Source of the DNA: Myxococcaceae bacterium
Lineage (GTDB): Bacteria; Myxococcota; Myxococcia; Myxococcales; Myxococcaceae
DNA: 42,612 bases
Direction of reading: 5' to 3'
NCBI GenBank assembly: GCA_022842905.1
Contig: JALHOS010000013.1
Coordinates: forward strand, 1 to 42,612
The position numbers and the translations under genes were made by a program. This document shows, in pieces, positions 18,129 to 26,349 of the stretch. Under the pieces are notes generated by a model that saw only the letters and a program-made list of their open reading frames with translations, was not told the origin of the DNA and made no database searches. Numbering within the stretch: the stretch's first letter is position 1; the number at the start of each line of letters is the position of its first letter.

Positions 18129-19639
18129 CAGTGCTTGGAGACGATGACCAGCCGGCGTTCGAACACGTCGTGGAACAGCTTGGCCTCGTGCTCGACGTCC
18201 CAGCGCTCGAGATCCAACGCCTGGGCGGCGTCGAGATGCAGCCGCACCGTGCCCTTCTGGAGCTGCAGGGTCAGCCGCCGCACCGGCTGGTGGTGGCTGC
18301 GATCGAGCGAGTCGGCGACCCGCAGGATCGTCGCGCAGCGCCGCACGACCCGCGCGTCCATGCCGTCGAGGGTGGCGAGCAGCTCGTGGTTGGGCTCGGG
18401 CTGAGACCTCCGATGAAACCGGGCGATCAGCGCCGCCAAGGCGCGCTCGTGATCCGACAGACCGGGAATGTCGGCGTTGCCGATCAGGTAGTGCGAGTGG
18501 CGGTGGTGCTTCTGGTGGCTGACCACGTGGCCGACGTCGTGCAGCAGCGCCGCGACCTCGAGCCACGCGCGCGCACGCTTGGGCATGTCGTGCAGCCGCT
18601 GCAGCCCGTCGAAGAGCGCCAGGGCGAGCTTGGCGACCTGCCGGCCGTGCGCTTCGCCGAACCCGAGCCTTCGCCCGAACGCCACCGCGGCCTCGGCGAG
18701 CGACGGGTCGTCGTCGTCCGGGCGGCGGCGCCGCAGCAGATCCTGCAAGAGCCCTTCGCGCAGCCCCTGATCCACCGCGGTGATGCGCTCGCCCCCCAGG
18801 TGCCGCAGCGCGGCCTCGAGGATCACCGCGCCGGCGACCACCACCTCGGCCCGCTTGGGGTCGAAGTGTTTGCGCCGCTCGTCCAGATCCATGCCGGCCA
18901 GCTCGTCCGCCGCCTCGCTGATCTCTTCGAACGTCGCGTGGCCGACGCCTTCGGACCGCGAGAAGCCGACCACCGCGCCGACGGTCCCCGACGAGCCGAT
19001 GACGTGCTTCGGGGCTCCGACGATGCGGTTGGGCAGCGCTTCGGCCATGAGCTCGCGGGCGTAGTCGCGGACCAGCCGCAGCTTCTTCTTCGACACGTCG
19101 CCGCTCAGGTCGAACAGCTCGGTCAGCCGCACGGCGCCCACGTCGACGCTGTAGAGCGCGCGCGGCACTTCCCCCCGCGCGTCGATGATCTCCGTGCTGC
19201 CGCCGCCCAGGTCGATGCACAGCGAGCGCTGCCGCTTGGGCTTGCCGTGGAGCACCCCCAAGCAGATCAGCCGCGCCTCTTCGCGCCCCGAGATCACCTC
19301 GAGCGACAGCTGCGCCTCGCGCCGCACACGGCGCACGATCGCGTCGCGGTTCTTCGCCTCGCGCAGCGCGCTGGTGGCGACCGCCCGAACTCGCGCGCCG
19401 TGCCGTCGGCAGAGCGCGCCGTAGCGCCGCAGCGTGGCCAGCAGCCGATCCGCGACCTGATCGCCCAGGTACCCCGTCGTGAAGACGCCCTCGCCCGGCC
19501 GCACCGGATCACGCTCGGTGTGCAGCGTCTCGAGCGCGCCGTCGGCTTGGACGCGGGCCAGCTCGAGCCGCACGGCGTTGGTGCCCACGTCGATCGCGGC
19601 CAACACGTCGTCGTGAGGGTGGGGGCGCTTGGCAGCCAT
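18128..19639 (-). CDS. ppx: Exopolyphosphatase/GppA-family phosphatase with C-terminal HD domain
   Basis: This 503-residue protein has the actin-like ASKHA phosphatase fold: AAIDVGTNAVRLELARV (phosphate 1), ATSALREAKNRD, LCIDLGGGSTEII (phosphate 2) and GSSGTVGAVVGF. An HD-type domain follows (about 320-500) with LLHDVGHVVSHQKHHRHS, as in E. coli Ppx. It should remove terminal phosphates from polyphosphate, or act on pppGpp; sequence alone does not separate these. It diverges from polyphosphate kinase, its metabolic opposite, across 77 bp, which supports the polyphosphate role. Confidence 0.92.
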   Translation of the reverse strand: MAAKRPHPHDDVLAAIDVGTNAVRLELARVQADGALETLHTERDPVRPGEGVFTTGYLGDQVADRLLATLRRYGALCRRHGARVRAVATSALREAKNRDAIVRRVRREAQLSLEVISGREEARLICLGVLHGKPKRQRSLCIDLGGGSTEIIDARGEVPRALYSVDVGAVRLTELFDLSGDVSKKKLRLVRDYARELMAEALPNRIVGAPKHVIGSSGTVGAVVGFSRSEGVGHATFEEISEAADELAGMDLDERRKHFDPKRAEVVVAGAVILEAALRHLGGERITAVDQGLREGLLQDLLRRRRPDDDDPSLAEAAVAFGRRLGFGEAHGRQVAKLALALFDGLQRLHDMPKRARAWLEVAALLHDVGHVVSHQKHHRHSHYLIGNADIPGLSDHERALAALIARFHRRSQPEPNHELLATLDGMDARVVRRCATILRVADSLDRSHHQPVRRLTLQLQKGTVRLHLDAAQALDLERWDVEHEAKLFHDVFERRLVIVSKH

Positions 19640-19651
19640 GGACTCGCGCGC

Positions 19652-19684
19652 GCCTTCTTGCCGAGCCCAGGCACCGTGGCAAGA
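19652..19684. promoter_or_regulatory. Perfect inverted repeat between divergent ppx and ppk
   Basis: CTTCTTGCC (19652-19660) and GGCAAGAAG (19676-19684) form a perfect 9-bp dyad with a 15-bp centre in the 77-bp divergent intergenic region. The position suits an operator that controls both directions, but it could also fold as an RNA hairpin in either leader. It does not resemble the E. coli pho box closely enough to name the regulator. Confidence 0.4.
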
Positions 19685-19716
19685 AGAGAGGCGGCATAAC
19701 GGACGTGGAGCGACTC

Positions 19717-21870
19717 ATGGCGGAAAGCGGCGATCGACAGCTGTTCATCAACCGCGAGCTGTCTTGGCTCGCGTTCAACGAGCGCGTGCTGGACGAGGCC
19801 AAGCAGCCGACGCTGCCCCTGCACGAGCGGCTCAAGTTCCTGGCGATCGTCTCCTCGAACCTCGACGAGTTCTTCATGGTCCGCGTCGCGGGCCTCAAGC
19901 AGCAGCTGCTGGGCGGCATCGTCGAAGTCCCCGCGGACGGCCTGCCCGCCGCCGAGCAGCTCGCGGCGATCTCGGAGCGCACCCACCAGATGGTGACCGA
20001 GCAGCACCGGGTGTGGACGAACGATCTGCGTCCCGCGCTGACCGCCCGAGGCCTGGGGCTGCTCACCCGCGACGCGCTCACGCCGGACCAGCGGCAGGCC
20101 GCGCGGGTGTACTTTCACTCGAACGTCTTCCCGGCGCTGACGCCGCTGGCCGTCGACCCCGGCCACCCGTTCCCCCACCTCAAGAACAAGTCCCTCAACA
20201 TCGCGCTCGTCGTTCGGCGCTCCGACAAGCGGCGGCGCAAGGACGTCACCGAGACGTCGCTGGCGGTGGTGCAGGTGCCGGCCGTGCTGCCTCGGTTGGT
20301 GACGCTCAACCTGCTCACCGGGCCTGCGTACGTGCTGCTCGAAGAGCTGATCAGCTGGCACGCCGCCGAGCTGTTCCCCGGCTACGCGGTCGATCAGGCC
20401 GCCGCGTTCCGCGTGACCCGGAACTGGGACCTCAACATCGACGAAGAAGAGTCCGAAGATCTGCTCGCGCTCATTCAGCAGGAGCTGCGCCGACGCGACC
20501 GCGGCATGGCCGTGCGGCTCGAGATCGACGCGGCGGCGACCACCGCCATGGAGCAGCAGCTCACCGCGGCGCTCAAGCTGGGCCCGGCCGACGTGTACCG
20601 CGTGTCCGGCCCGCTCCAGCTGTCGGACCTGACCGCGCTGGCGGAGCAAGACCCCAAGCCAGACGCCCGCGTCGAGCCGTACCTCCCCGTCACGCCCCCC
20701 GGGATCAAAGACGTCGAGTCGCTGTTCCAGGTCATCGCCCAGAAGGACCTGCTGCTGCACCACCCGTACGAGGCGTTCGACCCCGTCGTGCGGTTCTTGG
20801 AAGAAGCGGCGGACGACCCGAACGTGCTGGCGATCAAACAGACGATGTACCGGACCACCGGCGACAGCCCCGTCGCGCGCGCGCTGGTGCGGGCCAGCGA
20901 GAACGGCAAGCAGGTGGCCGTCCTCGTCGAGCTCAAGGCGCGCCTCGACGAAGCCAACAACATCGCTTGGGCGCGGCGCATGGAAGAGAACGGCGTGCAC
21001 GTCGTCTACGGGCTCATGGGCCTCAAGACGCACTGCAAGGTGACGCTCGTCGTACGCCGCGAAGCGAACGGCATTCGCCGCTACGTGCACCTGGGCACCG
21101 GCAACTACAACGCCGCGACGGCGCGCTCGTACACCGACGTGTCGCTGTTCACCGCCCGCCCGGAGATGGCGGACGACGTGACGGCGCTCTTCAACCTGCT
21201 CACCGGGTACTCGACGCAGCCCAACTGGCGCCGCCTGGCAGTGGCGCCGACGACGCTCCAGACCAAGGTGCTCGAGCTCATCGAACGCGAGGCGCAGCGG
21301 GCCAAGAAGGGCGACCCGGCGCGGATCTTGGGGAAGCTCAACGCGCTGGCCGACCCGCTCGTCATTCGCGCGCTCTACGCCGCCAGCCAAGCTGGCGTGG
21401 AGATCGAGCTGGTCGTCCGCGGGATCTGCTGCCTGCGCCCCGGCGTGCCCGGGCTGTCCGACCGCATTCGCGTGGTGAGCGTCATCGATCGGTTCCTGGA
21501 GCACAGCCGCGTGTTCGCGTTCGGCGTCGGCGCCCACACCGAGGTCTACGTGTCTTCCGCCGACTGGATGCCGCGCAACTTCCACCGGCGGATCGAGGTC
21601 ATGGCCCCGGTCGAAGACGCGGCCCTGCGCACGAGGCTGCTCGACGAGGTGCTCGGGCTGGCGATCAAGGACAACGTCAAGGCCCACCAGCTCAAGGCCG
21701 ACGGCACCTATGTGCGCGTGGCCAACGAGCTGCCGCCCGTGCGCAGCCAGGCGGTGCTGATCGAGCAGGCCCGCCGGTCCCAGGCGCCGAGCGAGCCGCT
21801 GCTCCGCCACGTCGCCGCGCCCACCGACAAGCCGCTGCCCGAGCCCCAGCGCTCGCCGCCTACTCCCTGA
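19717..21870 (+). CDS. ppk1: Polyphosphate kinase 1
   Basis: PPK1 reversibly transfers the gamma-phosphate of ATP to polyphosphate. The 717-residue protein has the N-terminal LFINRELSWLAFNERVLDEA and SSNLDEFFMVRVAGLK, then two phospholipase-D-like domains with the catalytic histidines H439 (LMGLKTHCKVTLV) and H596 (DRFLEHSRVFAF), plus HLGTGNYN. ATG 19717 is preferred over the GTG at 19705 because a GGAG ribosome binding site lies just upstream of it. The Pro-rich last 20 residues are a mild extension. Together with ppx and the PhoB/PhoR-like pair it makes a polyphosphate turnover group. Confidence 0.96.
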   Translation: MAESGDRQLFINRELSWLAFNERVLDEAKQPTLPLHERLKFLAIVSSNLDEFFMVRVAGLKQQLLGGIVEVPADGLPAAEQLAAISERTHQMVTEQHRVWTNDLRPALTARGLGLLTRDALTPDQRQAARVYFHSNVFPALTPLAVDPGHPFPHLKNKSLNIALVVRRSDKRRRKDVTETSLAVVQVPAVLPRLVTLNLLTGPAYVLLEELISWHAAELFPGYAVDQAAAFRVTRNWDLNIDEEESEDLLALIQQELRRRDRGMAVRLEIDAAATTAMEQQLTAALKLGPADVYRVSGPLQLSDLTALAEQDPKPDARVEPYLPVTPPGIKDVESLFQVIAQKDLLLHHPYEAFDPVVRFLEEAADDPNVLAIKQTMYRTTGDSPVARALVRASENGKQVAVLVELKARLDEANNIAWARRMEENGVHVVYGLMGLKTHCKVTLVVRREANGIRRYVHLGTGNYNAATARSYTDVSLFTARPEMADDVTALFNLLTGYSTQPNWRRLAVAPTTLQTKVLELIEREAQRAKKGDPARILGKLNALADPLVIRALYAASQAGVEIELVVRGICCLRPGVPGLSDRIRVVSVIDRFLEHSRVFAFGVGAHTEVYVSSADWMPRNFHRRIEVMAPVEDAALRTRLLDEVLGLAIKDNVKAHQLKADGTYVRVANELPPVRSQAVLIEQARRSQAPSEPLLRHVAAPTDKPLPEPQRSPPTP

Positions 21871-21883
21871 AGGGTGGTCAGGC

Positions 21884-21912
21884 CGGCTTTGGCTCTGCTA
21901 AGGCGAAAGCCG
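21884..21912 (+). terminator. Stem-loop between ppk and tatA
   Basis: CGGCTTT (21884-21890) pairs with AAAGCCG (21906-21912) around a 15-base loop, 14 bp after the ppk stop. No T-run follows. It could be a weak terminator or processing site. Confidence 0.3.
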
Positions 21913-21953
21913 CTAGAGTCGTCGGTAATCGACGCTGCACGAAGGAGTCGCGC

Positions 21954-22169
21954 ATGGGCCTCAAGTGGACCGAGCTGTTGCTGATCTTCCTCGCGATCCT
22001 CCTCCTGTTCGGGGCCACCCGGCTGCCGGCGCTCGGCTCGTCCCTCGGCTCGGCGATCCGCAACTTCAAGCGCGGGTTCTCGGGCGAAGACGACGACAAG
22101 GGCGACAAGAAGATCGCCGACGGCGCGAACGTGACGCCCGCGCAGCAGGACAAGACGAAGAGCAGCTAA
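21954..22169 (+). CDS. tatA: Twin-arginine translocase subunit TatA/TatE
   Basis: This 71-residue protein has the single N-terminal transmembrane helix, the conserved FG hinge and an amphipathic helix (LLLFGATRLPALGSSLG, then SAIRNFKRGFSG), followed by a charged tail. TatA forms the pore-like part of the Sec-independent exporter of folded proteins. A good ribosome binding site (GGAG) precedes ATG 21954. No tatB or tatC is in view, so the other subunits are encoded elsewhere. It converges with the next gene, 4 bp apart. Confidence 0.93.
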   Translation: MGLKWTELLLIFLAILLLFGATRLPALGSSLGSAIRNFKRGFSGEDDDKGDKKIADGANVTPAQQDKTKSS

Positions 22170-22173
22170 AGCG

Positions 22174-22977
22174 CTACTTCAGCGCCTTCTCGATCTCCTC
22201 GGCGACGGGCTTCGCCCAGTCCTTGATCCGCCGCGCCTCGGGTGGATCGTACGCGCCGGACCCCTGCAGCACCTTGTCCATGGCGGCCTTGGCGTCCTTG
22301 GGCTTGCCGTCCTTCAAGTGCGTCTCGGCCAGGTACAGCCACGCGCGCAGGTGCTCGGGGTGCTTGCCGGCGACGAACTCGAGGTCGGTCTTGGACTTGG
22401 CCAGATCGCGCTTGGGCCAGGGCAGCTCCCACCAGTAGCGGCCCTTCGCGTTGCGCGGGCCGTAGCGATCGAAGGACTCGATGTTCTTGATCGCGAAGTC
22501 CAGGTTCTCCAGGAACTTCCCTTCGAGGCCCTCGCCGAGCGCCGTCAGAATGCCGACGGCCTGGGAGTACGCGCCGATGTTGAGCGCCAGGTAGTACTTC
22601 GCTTCGGCGCCCGAGCCGTTCACCTTGAGCGCGCGCTCGGCGAACAGCCAGCCTTCCTTGGCGATCTGCTTCTTGAGCTTCTCGTTCTTGGCGCCGTCGG
22701 CCACCCACCAGCGCAGCCGCGCCGCGCGCCAGAGCACCGCGTAGTCCTCGCCCTTGTCCTTGAGCGCCGCGCGGATCGTCGCGTCGCCGTCCTTGAGCGA
22801 GGCTTCCTCGTCGCGGGTCTTCCAGAGCGTGTCGAGCTTCTCGACCGGGCTGGCCTCGGCCACGACGGGGGGCGCCGGAGGAGCAGCGGCCTCAGCGGCG
22901 CCTTGTCCCGCGTCTTGAGCCCAGGCAGACGACGCCACGCACAGCCACACCACCCAGCCGATTCGCATGGAGCGCAT
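22174..22977 (-). CDS. Exported TPR-like protein, resembling TRAP-associated T components
   Basis: This 267-residue protein begins with a signal peptide, MRSMRIGWVVWLCVASSAWA, and cleavage is expected near AWAQDAG. An Ala/Pro-rich linker and TPR-like helices follow (RAARLRWWVADGAK, AKYYLALNIGAYSQAVGI, LRAWLYLAETHLKDGK). The set resembles periplasmic TatT/TRAP-T-type TPR proteins, but no transporter genes are adjacent. I chose ATG 22977 because it starts the signal peptide; ATGs at 23040 and 22968 are alternatives. It lies 66 bp downstream of the sigma-factor gene on the same strand. Confidence 0.7.
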   Translation of the reverse strand: MRSMRIGWVVWLCVASSAWAQDAGQGAAEAAAPPAPPVVAEASPVEKLDTLWKTRDEEASLKDGDATIRAALKDKGEDYAVLWRAARLRWWVADGAKNEKLKKQIAKEGWLFAERALKVNGSGAEAKYYLALNIGAYSQAVGILTALGEGLEGKFLENLDFAIKNIESFDRYGPRNAKGRYWWELPWPKRDLAKSKTDLEFVAGKHPEHLRAWLYLAETHLKDGKPKDAKAAMDKVLQGSGAYDPPEARRIKDWAKPVAEEIEKALK

Positions 22978-23043
22978 GAAAGGCCAAAGCTCCACGCCTC
23001 GCCACTGCCGCGTGTCGGGCAGCGGCCCAACCTTCACCAACGC

Positions 23044-23772
23044 TCAGGCGGCCTCGGCCGCCACCTCGACGTTCTCGTTCATGGACTCGAGGTAGCGCGC
23101 GAGGAAGCTCTTCGTCTTCAGCTCGACCTGCCGCACCCGCTCGCGAGACACGCCCCAGCGCGCGCCCAGCTCTTCGAGCGTGCGTGGTTTGTCCTGCGTG
23201 AGCCGCTCCTGGAGAATGTCCCAGCCCAGGTCGCCCAGCCGACGCTTCACCTTGAGCAGCGCCTGCGCCACCTCTTCGTCGCGCTCGAGCTGGAGGAAGG
23301 TCTGGTCCGGCGACGGCCCGTTGTCCTCGAGGCGATCCAAGAACGTCGCGTCACCGTCCTCGTCGATCGGCACGTCCAACGAGATGTCCGTCATGCCGCC
23401 GCGCTCGTGCTCACCGCCGCGTACGTGGCTGCGGTTGTCCTTCAAGTACCGGGTGATGTACGCGCGGATCCACCACACGGCGTAGGTCGCGAAGCGCACG
23501 TTCTTCTTCGAATCGAAGTGCTCGATCGCCTTCATCAAGCCCACGTTGCCTTCTTGGATCAGGTCGTCCAGCCGGTTGCCGCGGTGCGCGAACTTCTTGG
23601 CCACCGCCACCACGAACGGGAGGTTGCTGGTCGCCAGCACCTGCCGCGCGGCTTCGTCGCCCTTCTTCGCCCGCGCCGAGAGCTCGTACTCGTCCTCGCG
23701 CGTCAGCTGGCGTGAGCCACGCAGCCCTCGCAGGTATCCGGTCAGCCCGTCCGTCGTCGTTCGCAGCTGCAT
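23044..23772 (-). CDS. RpoH-like alternative sigma-70 family factor
   Basis: This 242-residue sigma factor has region 1.2/2 (LPFVVAVAKKFAHRGNRLDD, LIQEGNVGLMKAIEHF, RFATYAVWWIRAYITRYLKD) and a region 4 helix-turn-helix (RTLEELGARWGVSRERVRQV). It belongs to the primary-like/heat-shock group that includes RpoH and the myxobacterial SigB/SigC/SigE factors. Its stimulus is unknown. Start choice: ATG 23772 has a strong GGAGG site at 5-base spacing. An in-frame ATG at 23856 also has one, but the intervening 28 codons have third-position GC well below the neighbours and contain a palindrome, so I treat them as leader. Confidence 0.88.
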   Translation of the reverse strand: MQLRTTTDGLTGYLRGLRGSRQLTREDEYELSARAKKGDEAARQVLATSNLPFVVAVAKKFAHRGNRLDDLIQEGNVGLMKAIEHFDSKKNVRFATYAVWWIRAYITRYLKDNRSHVRGGEHERGGMTDISLDVPIDEDGDATFLDRLEDNGPSPDQTFLQLERDEEVAQALLKVKRRLGDLGWDILQERLTQDKPRTLEELGARWGVSRERVRQVELKTKSFLARYLESMNENVEVAAEAA

Positions 23773-23788
23773 CTCGTCCTCCTCACGT

Positions 23789-23807
23789 CTGAACAGGGTT
23801 TGTTCAG
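23789..23807. promoter_or_regulatory. 7-bp perfect palindrome in the leader of the sigma-factor gene
   Basis: CTGAACA (23789-23795) and TGTTCAG (23801-23807) form a perfect dyad with a 5-bp centre, ending 17 bp upstream of the ATG at 23772 and next to its GGAGG site. It looks like a helix-turn-helix repressor operator. It has the GTTC half of some LexA-type boxes but does not fit the myxobacterial LexA pattern as I recall it. Confidence 0.45.
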
Positions 23808-23963
23808 GGTTGAGATAGAGATGCACCCGCCAGCCTTCTGTTTCGGAGTTGCCCATGATCTTCGCCTCCCCAGGCGGGTAGGAACACGACCGCGAGGGAC
23901 GGTTCAGCAAGCCAGGTGCCCACCCGCGGGCGCCACCCAACACGCTGATGTTGCAGGGCAAAA

Positions 23964-25364
23964 CTACTCCGCAGGGAAGATCTTGCCGGGGTTCATCACA
24001 CCCGCGGGGTCGAACAGACCCTGGAGCTGCCGCTGGAGCGTGACGAGTAGCGGCGCTTGTTCGAGCGACAGGTACTGCTTCTTCGCGAGGCCGACGCCGT
24101 GTTCCCCGGTGATCGTTCCTCCGAGTTCGACGGTAACGGCCATGAGCTGGCCGAGCAACGTGTCGACGAGGGCGCGCTGGTGGGGCGCGAACAGCACGTT
24201 GGTGTGGAGGTTGCCGTCGCCGACGTGGCCGTAGGTGGCCACCGTGAGGCCGACCGCAGCGCCGAGCGCCTTGAACCTGGCCACCGCCTCGGGAATGCGG
24301 CTGCGCGGGACGACGACGTCTTCGGAGATCTTCTGCGGCGAAAGCCGGCGCAGCGCTGGGCTGACGGAGCGGCGCACGGCCCAGATCCGTTCGCGCTGAG
24401 ACTCGTCCTGGGCGGCGACGACGTCGAGCGCGCCCGCCCCCCGCACCACCGCTTCGACCCGAAGGAGCTGTTCGAAAGCCGACTCGGTCGAATGCCCGTC
24501 GGTCTCGACGATCAGCACCGCCCCTGCCCCGCTCGGCAGCGGCAGGCCTTGCCCGGCGATGGCCGCGAGCGCGACGTCATCGAGTAGCTCGAGGCAGCGC
24601 GGCAACAGCCCGGCGCCCAGCACCGCGCTCACCGCTCGGCAGGCGGCGGCGGTGTCGACGAAGCCGACCAGCCCGGTGGCGACGCCTCGGGGCTTGGGGA
24701 CGAGCCGGAGGGTCGCCTGCGTGCACACCCCCAACGTTCCCTCGGAGCCCACGAAGAGCGAGACGAGGTCGTACCCCGCTACGCCCTTGCTGGTGCGCCG
24801 TCCGACCGTCAGCGGCTCTCCGGTCGGCAACACCCAGCGCAGGCCCAGCACGTAGTCGCGGGTGACGCCGTACTTGAGCGCGACCGGGCCGCCGGCGTTC
24901 TCGGCGATCGTCCCGCCGACGGTGCAGGTGGGCCAGCTGTTCGGATCCGGCGGGTACCACAGCCCGTGGGCCTCGGCCGCCGCGTACACGTCCGCGAGCA
25001 GCACGCCCGGCTCCACCACCACTCGAAGCTCGTCAGGCACGATCTCCACGACGCGCGTGAGCTTCTCGAGCGACAGGGCGATGCCGCCGGCCGCCGGGAC
25101 GGACCCGCCGGACTTGCCCGTGCGCGCGCCCACGGGCGTGACCGGCACCCGCTCGGCGTTCGCCACCCGAAGCACCCGACACACATCGTCCTCGCTCCGC
25201 GCGAAGACCACGAGCTGCGGAGCCACCCCCTCGCAGCCGGACTCGTCGCGCGAAAAGCGTTCCCGGGCCGCGTCCTCGTCCGTCAGCTCGACCCCCGTCA
25301 GCGCGGCGCGAACCCGAGCCATCACCTCGGCACTGGGAGTCGACGCCTCCACGGCCCGGCTCAC
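23964..25364 (-). CDS. FAD-linked oxidase, GlcD/D-lactate dehydrogenase type
   Basis: This 466-residue protein follows the GlcD/D-2-hydroxyacid dehydrogenase layout. It has an FAD-binding PCMH domain (PVTPVGARTGKSGGSVPAAG, PDPNSWPTCTVGGTIAENAG, LVSLFVGSEGTLGVCTQATL) and a C-terminal domain with the metal/substrate histidines (TYGHVGDGNLHTNVLF; GTITGEHGVGLAKKQYL) and the ending DPAGVMNPGKIFP. It should oxidise a 2-hydroxyacid such as D-lactate or glycolate; the substrate is not decidable. No GlcE or GlcF iron-sulfur partner is adjacent. The GTG start overlaps the folE stop (GTGA), making it the last gene of the six-gene operon. Confidence 0.9.
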   Translation of the reverse strand: MSRAVEASTPSAEVMARVRAALTGVELTDEDAARERFSRDESGCEGVAPQLVVFARSEDDVCRVLRVANAERVPVTPVGARTGKSGGSVPAAGGIALSLEKLTRVVEIVPDELRVVVEPGVLLADVYAAAEAHGLWYPPDPNSWPTCTVGGTIAENAGGPVALKYGVTRDYVLGLRWVLPTGEPLTVGRRTSKGVAGYDLVSLFVGSEGTLGVCTQATLRLVPKPRGVATGLVGFVDTAAACRAVSAVLGAGLLPRCLELLDDVALAAIAGQGLPLPSGAGAVLIVETDGHSTESAFEQLLRVEAVVRGAGALDVVAAQDESQRERIWAVRRSVSPALRRLSPQKISEDVVVPRSRIPEAVARFKALGAAVGLTVATYGHVGDGNLHTNVLFAPHQRALVDTLLGQLMAVTVELGGTITGEHGVGLAKKQYLSLEQAPLLVTLQRQLQGLFDPAGVMNPGKIFPAE

Positions 25365-25954
25365 CGCGCCCGCGTGAGGCGGGCCCAGAGCTCAGCGCGC
25401 AGCGGGCCGTCCTTGAGGCACCCGTCGTAGGCCTCCGCGTGGGTCCAGGCCTGGTGCTGCTCACCCTGGCGGTGCGTCAGGCACGTCTGCTGCGCCTCGA
25501 GGATGCAGGCCGCGCCCTCCGTCTGGGTGTACGTCATGAGCGCGTCGGTCACGTTGCGCGCGAGCTCTTCCTGCAGGACCAGGCGCTGCGCAAAGCACTG
25601 AAGGACGGCGGCGATGCGGCCGAAGCCCAGCACCCACTGCCCCGGCACGTAGGCCACGTGCGCCACGCCGGAGTACGGCATGAGGTGGTGCGGGCACATG
25701 GACCGAAAGTGCAGCCCTGACACGACGACGAGCTCTCCGTCGCCGCGCTTGCTGACCGGGAAGCGGTCCTGCAGCAGCGCCGCTGGGTTGAGCTGGTAGC
25801 CGGCGACGAACTCGCTGGCCCACGCGTAGGCGACGCGCTCCGGGGTGTTGGCGAAGTTGGGGTCCGACTGATCGACACCCAGCGCGTCGAGGAAGTTGGC
25901 GATCGCCTTCGCCATGCGCAGCTGGTTCGGCTTGACCTTGGTGGGCGTCTTCAT
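25361..25954 (-). CDS. folE: GTP cyclohydrolase I
   Basis: FolE converts GTP to 7,8-dihydroneopterin triphosphate, feeding folate or, with QueD, queuosine-type bases. The zinc ligands are C87 and H90 in RSMCPHHLMPYSGVAHVAYV, and C158 in QQTCLTHRQGEQ. The N-terminal NFANTPERVAYAWASEF is typical. The segment after the last cysteine is unusual: canonical enzymes read HxCMxxRG, while here it is QTCLTHRQG. The 197-residue length is normal. It overlaps queD and the FAD oxidase by 4 bp each. Its partner queD suggests service to 7-deazapurine rather than folate, but this is inference. Confidence 0.92.
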   Translation of the reverse strand: MKTPTKVKPNQLRMAKAIANFLDALGVDQSDPNFANTPERVAYAWASEFVAGYQLNPAALLQDRFPVSKRGDGELVVVSGLHFRSMCPHHLMPYSGVAHVAYVPGQWVLGFGRIAAVLQCFAQRLVLQEELARNVTDALMTYTQTEGAACILEAQQTCLTHRQGEQHQAWTHAEAYDGCLKDGPLRAELWARLTRAR

Positions 25955-26301
25955 GGCCGGTACGTGACGCAGTACTCGGGGGTCTCCCAGAGCTTGAGCT
26001 CGACGAGGCCCGGGAAGTGCGGCGCGAGCTTGTCCCAGAACCAGATCACCAGGTTCTCAGCGGTCGGGTTCTCGACGATGTCGTTCAGGTAGTAGTGGTC
26101 GACGTCCTTCAGGCACACGTCCCACACCCGCCGCTTCACCTCGTCGAAGTCGCGGATCATGCCGTCCTTCGGGGACGGGCGGCCTTCGAGGAGCACGTGG
26201 AGCACGTAGTTGTGGCCATGCAGCCGATTGCACGGCCCGTCGTAGTGCGGGAGCAGGTGCGCGGCAGAGAACTGGAACTCCACGGACAGCGTCATCGGCA
26301 T
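25951..26301 (-). CDS. queD: 6-carboxytetrahydropterin synthase QueD
   Basis: QueD turns dihydroneopterin triphosphate, the FolE product, into 6-carboxy-tetrahydropterin, the second step of queuosine synthesis. The 116-residue protein has zinc histidines H15, H28 and H30 (FQFSAAHLLPHY; CNRLHGHNYVLHVLLEG), catalytic C24, VDHYYLNDI, ENPTAENLVIWFW and the substrate-binding end ETPEYCVTY. Its stop overlaps the folE start, so successive enzymes are coupled. queC and queE are not in view. Confidence 0.95.
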   Translation of the reverse strand: MPMTLSVEFQFSAAHLLPHYDGPCNRLHGHNYVLHVLLEGRPSPKDGMIRDFDEVKRRVWDVCLKDVDHYYLNDIVENPTAENLVIWFWDKLAPHFPGLVELKLWETPEYCVTYRP

Positions 26302-26349
26302 GATGGGCCGGAGCGTGTACCGGCTTGCTCGGCGGGCCGCAACGGCCGC

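Noticed and set aside
19294-21810. An 838-codon minus-strand frame opposite ppk.
   Set aside because: Antisense shadow of polyphosphate kinase; the last part only overlaps ppx in another frame.
23789-23807. LexA box or CIRCE element at the sigma-factor leader.
   Set aside because: CIRCE is a different sequence, and the palindrome does not fit the myxobacterial LexA pattern as I remember it; kept only as an unassigned operator.
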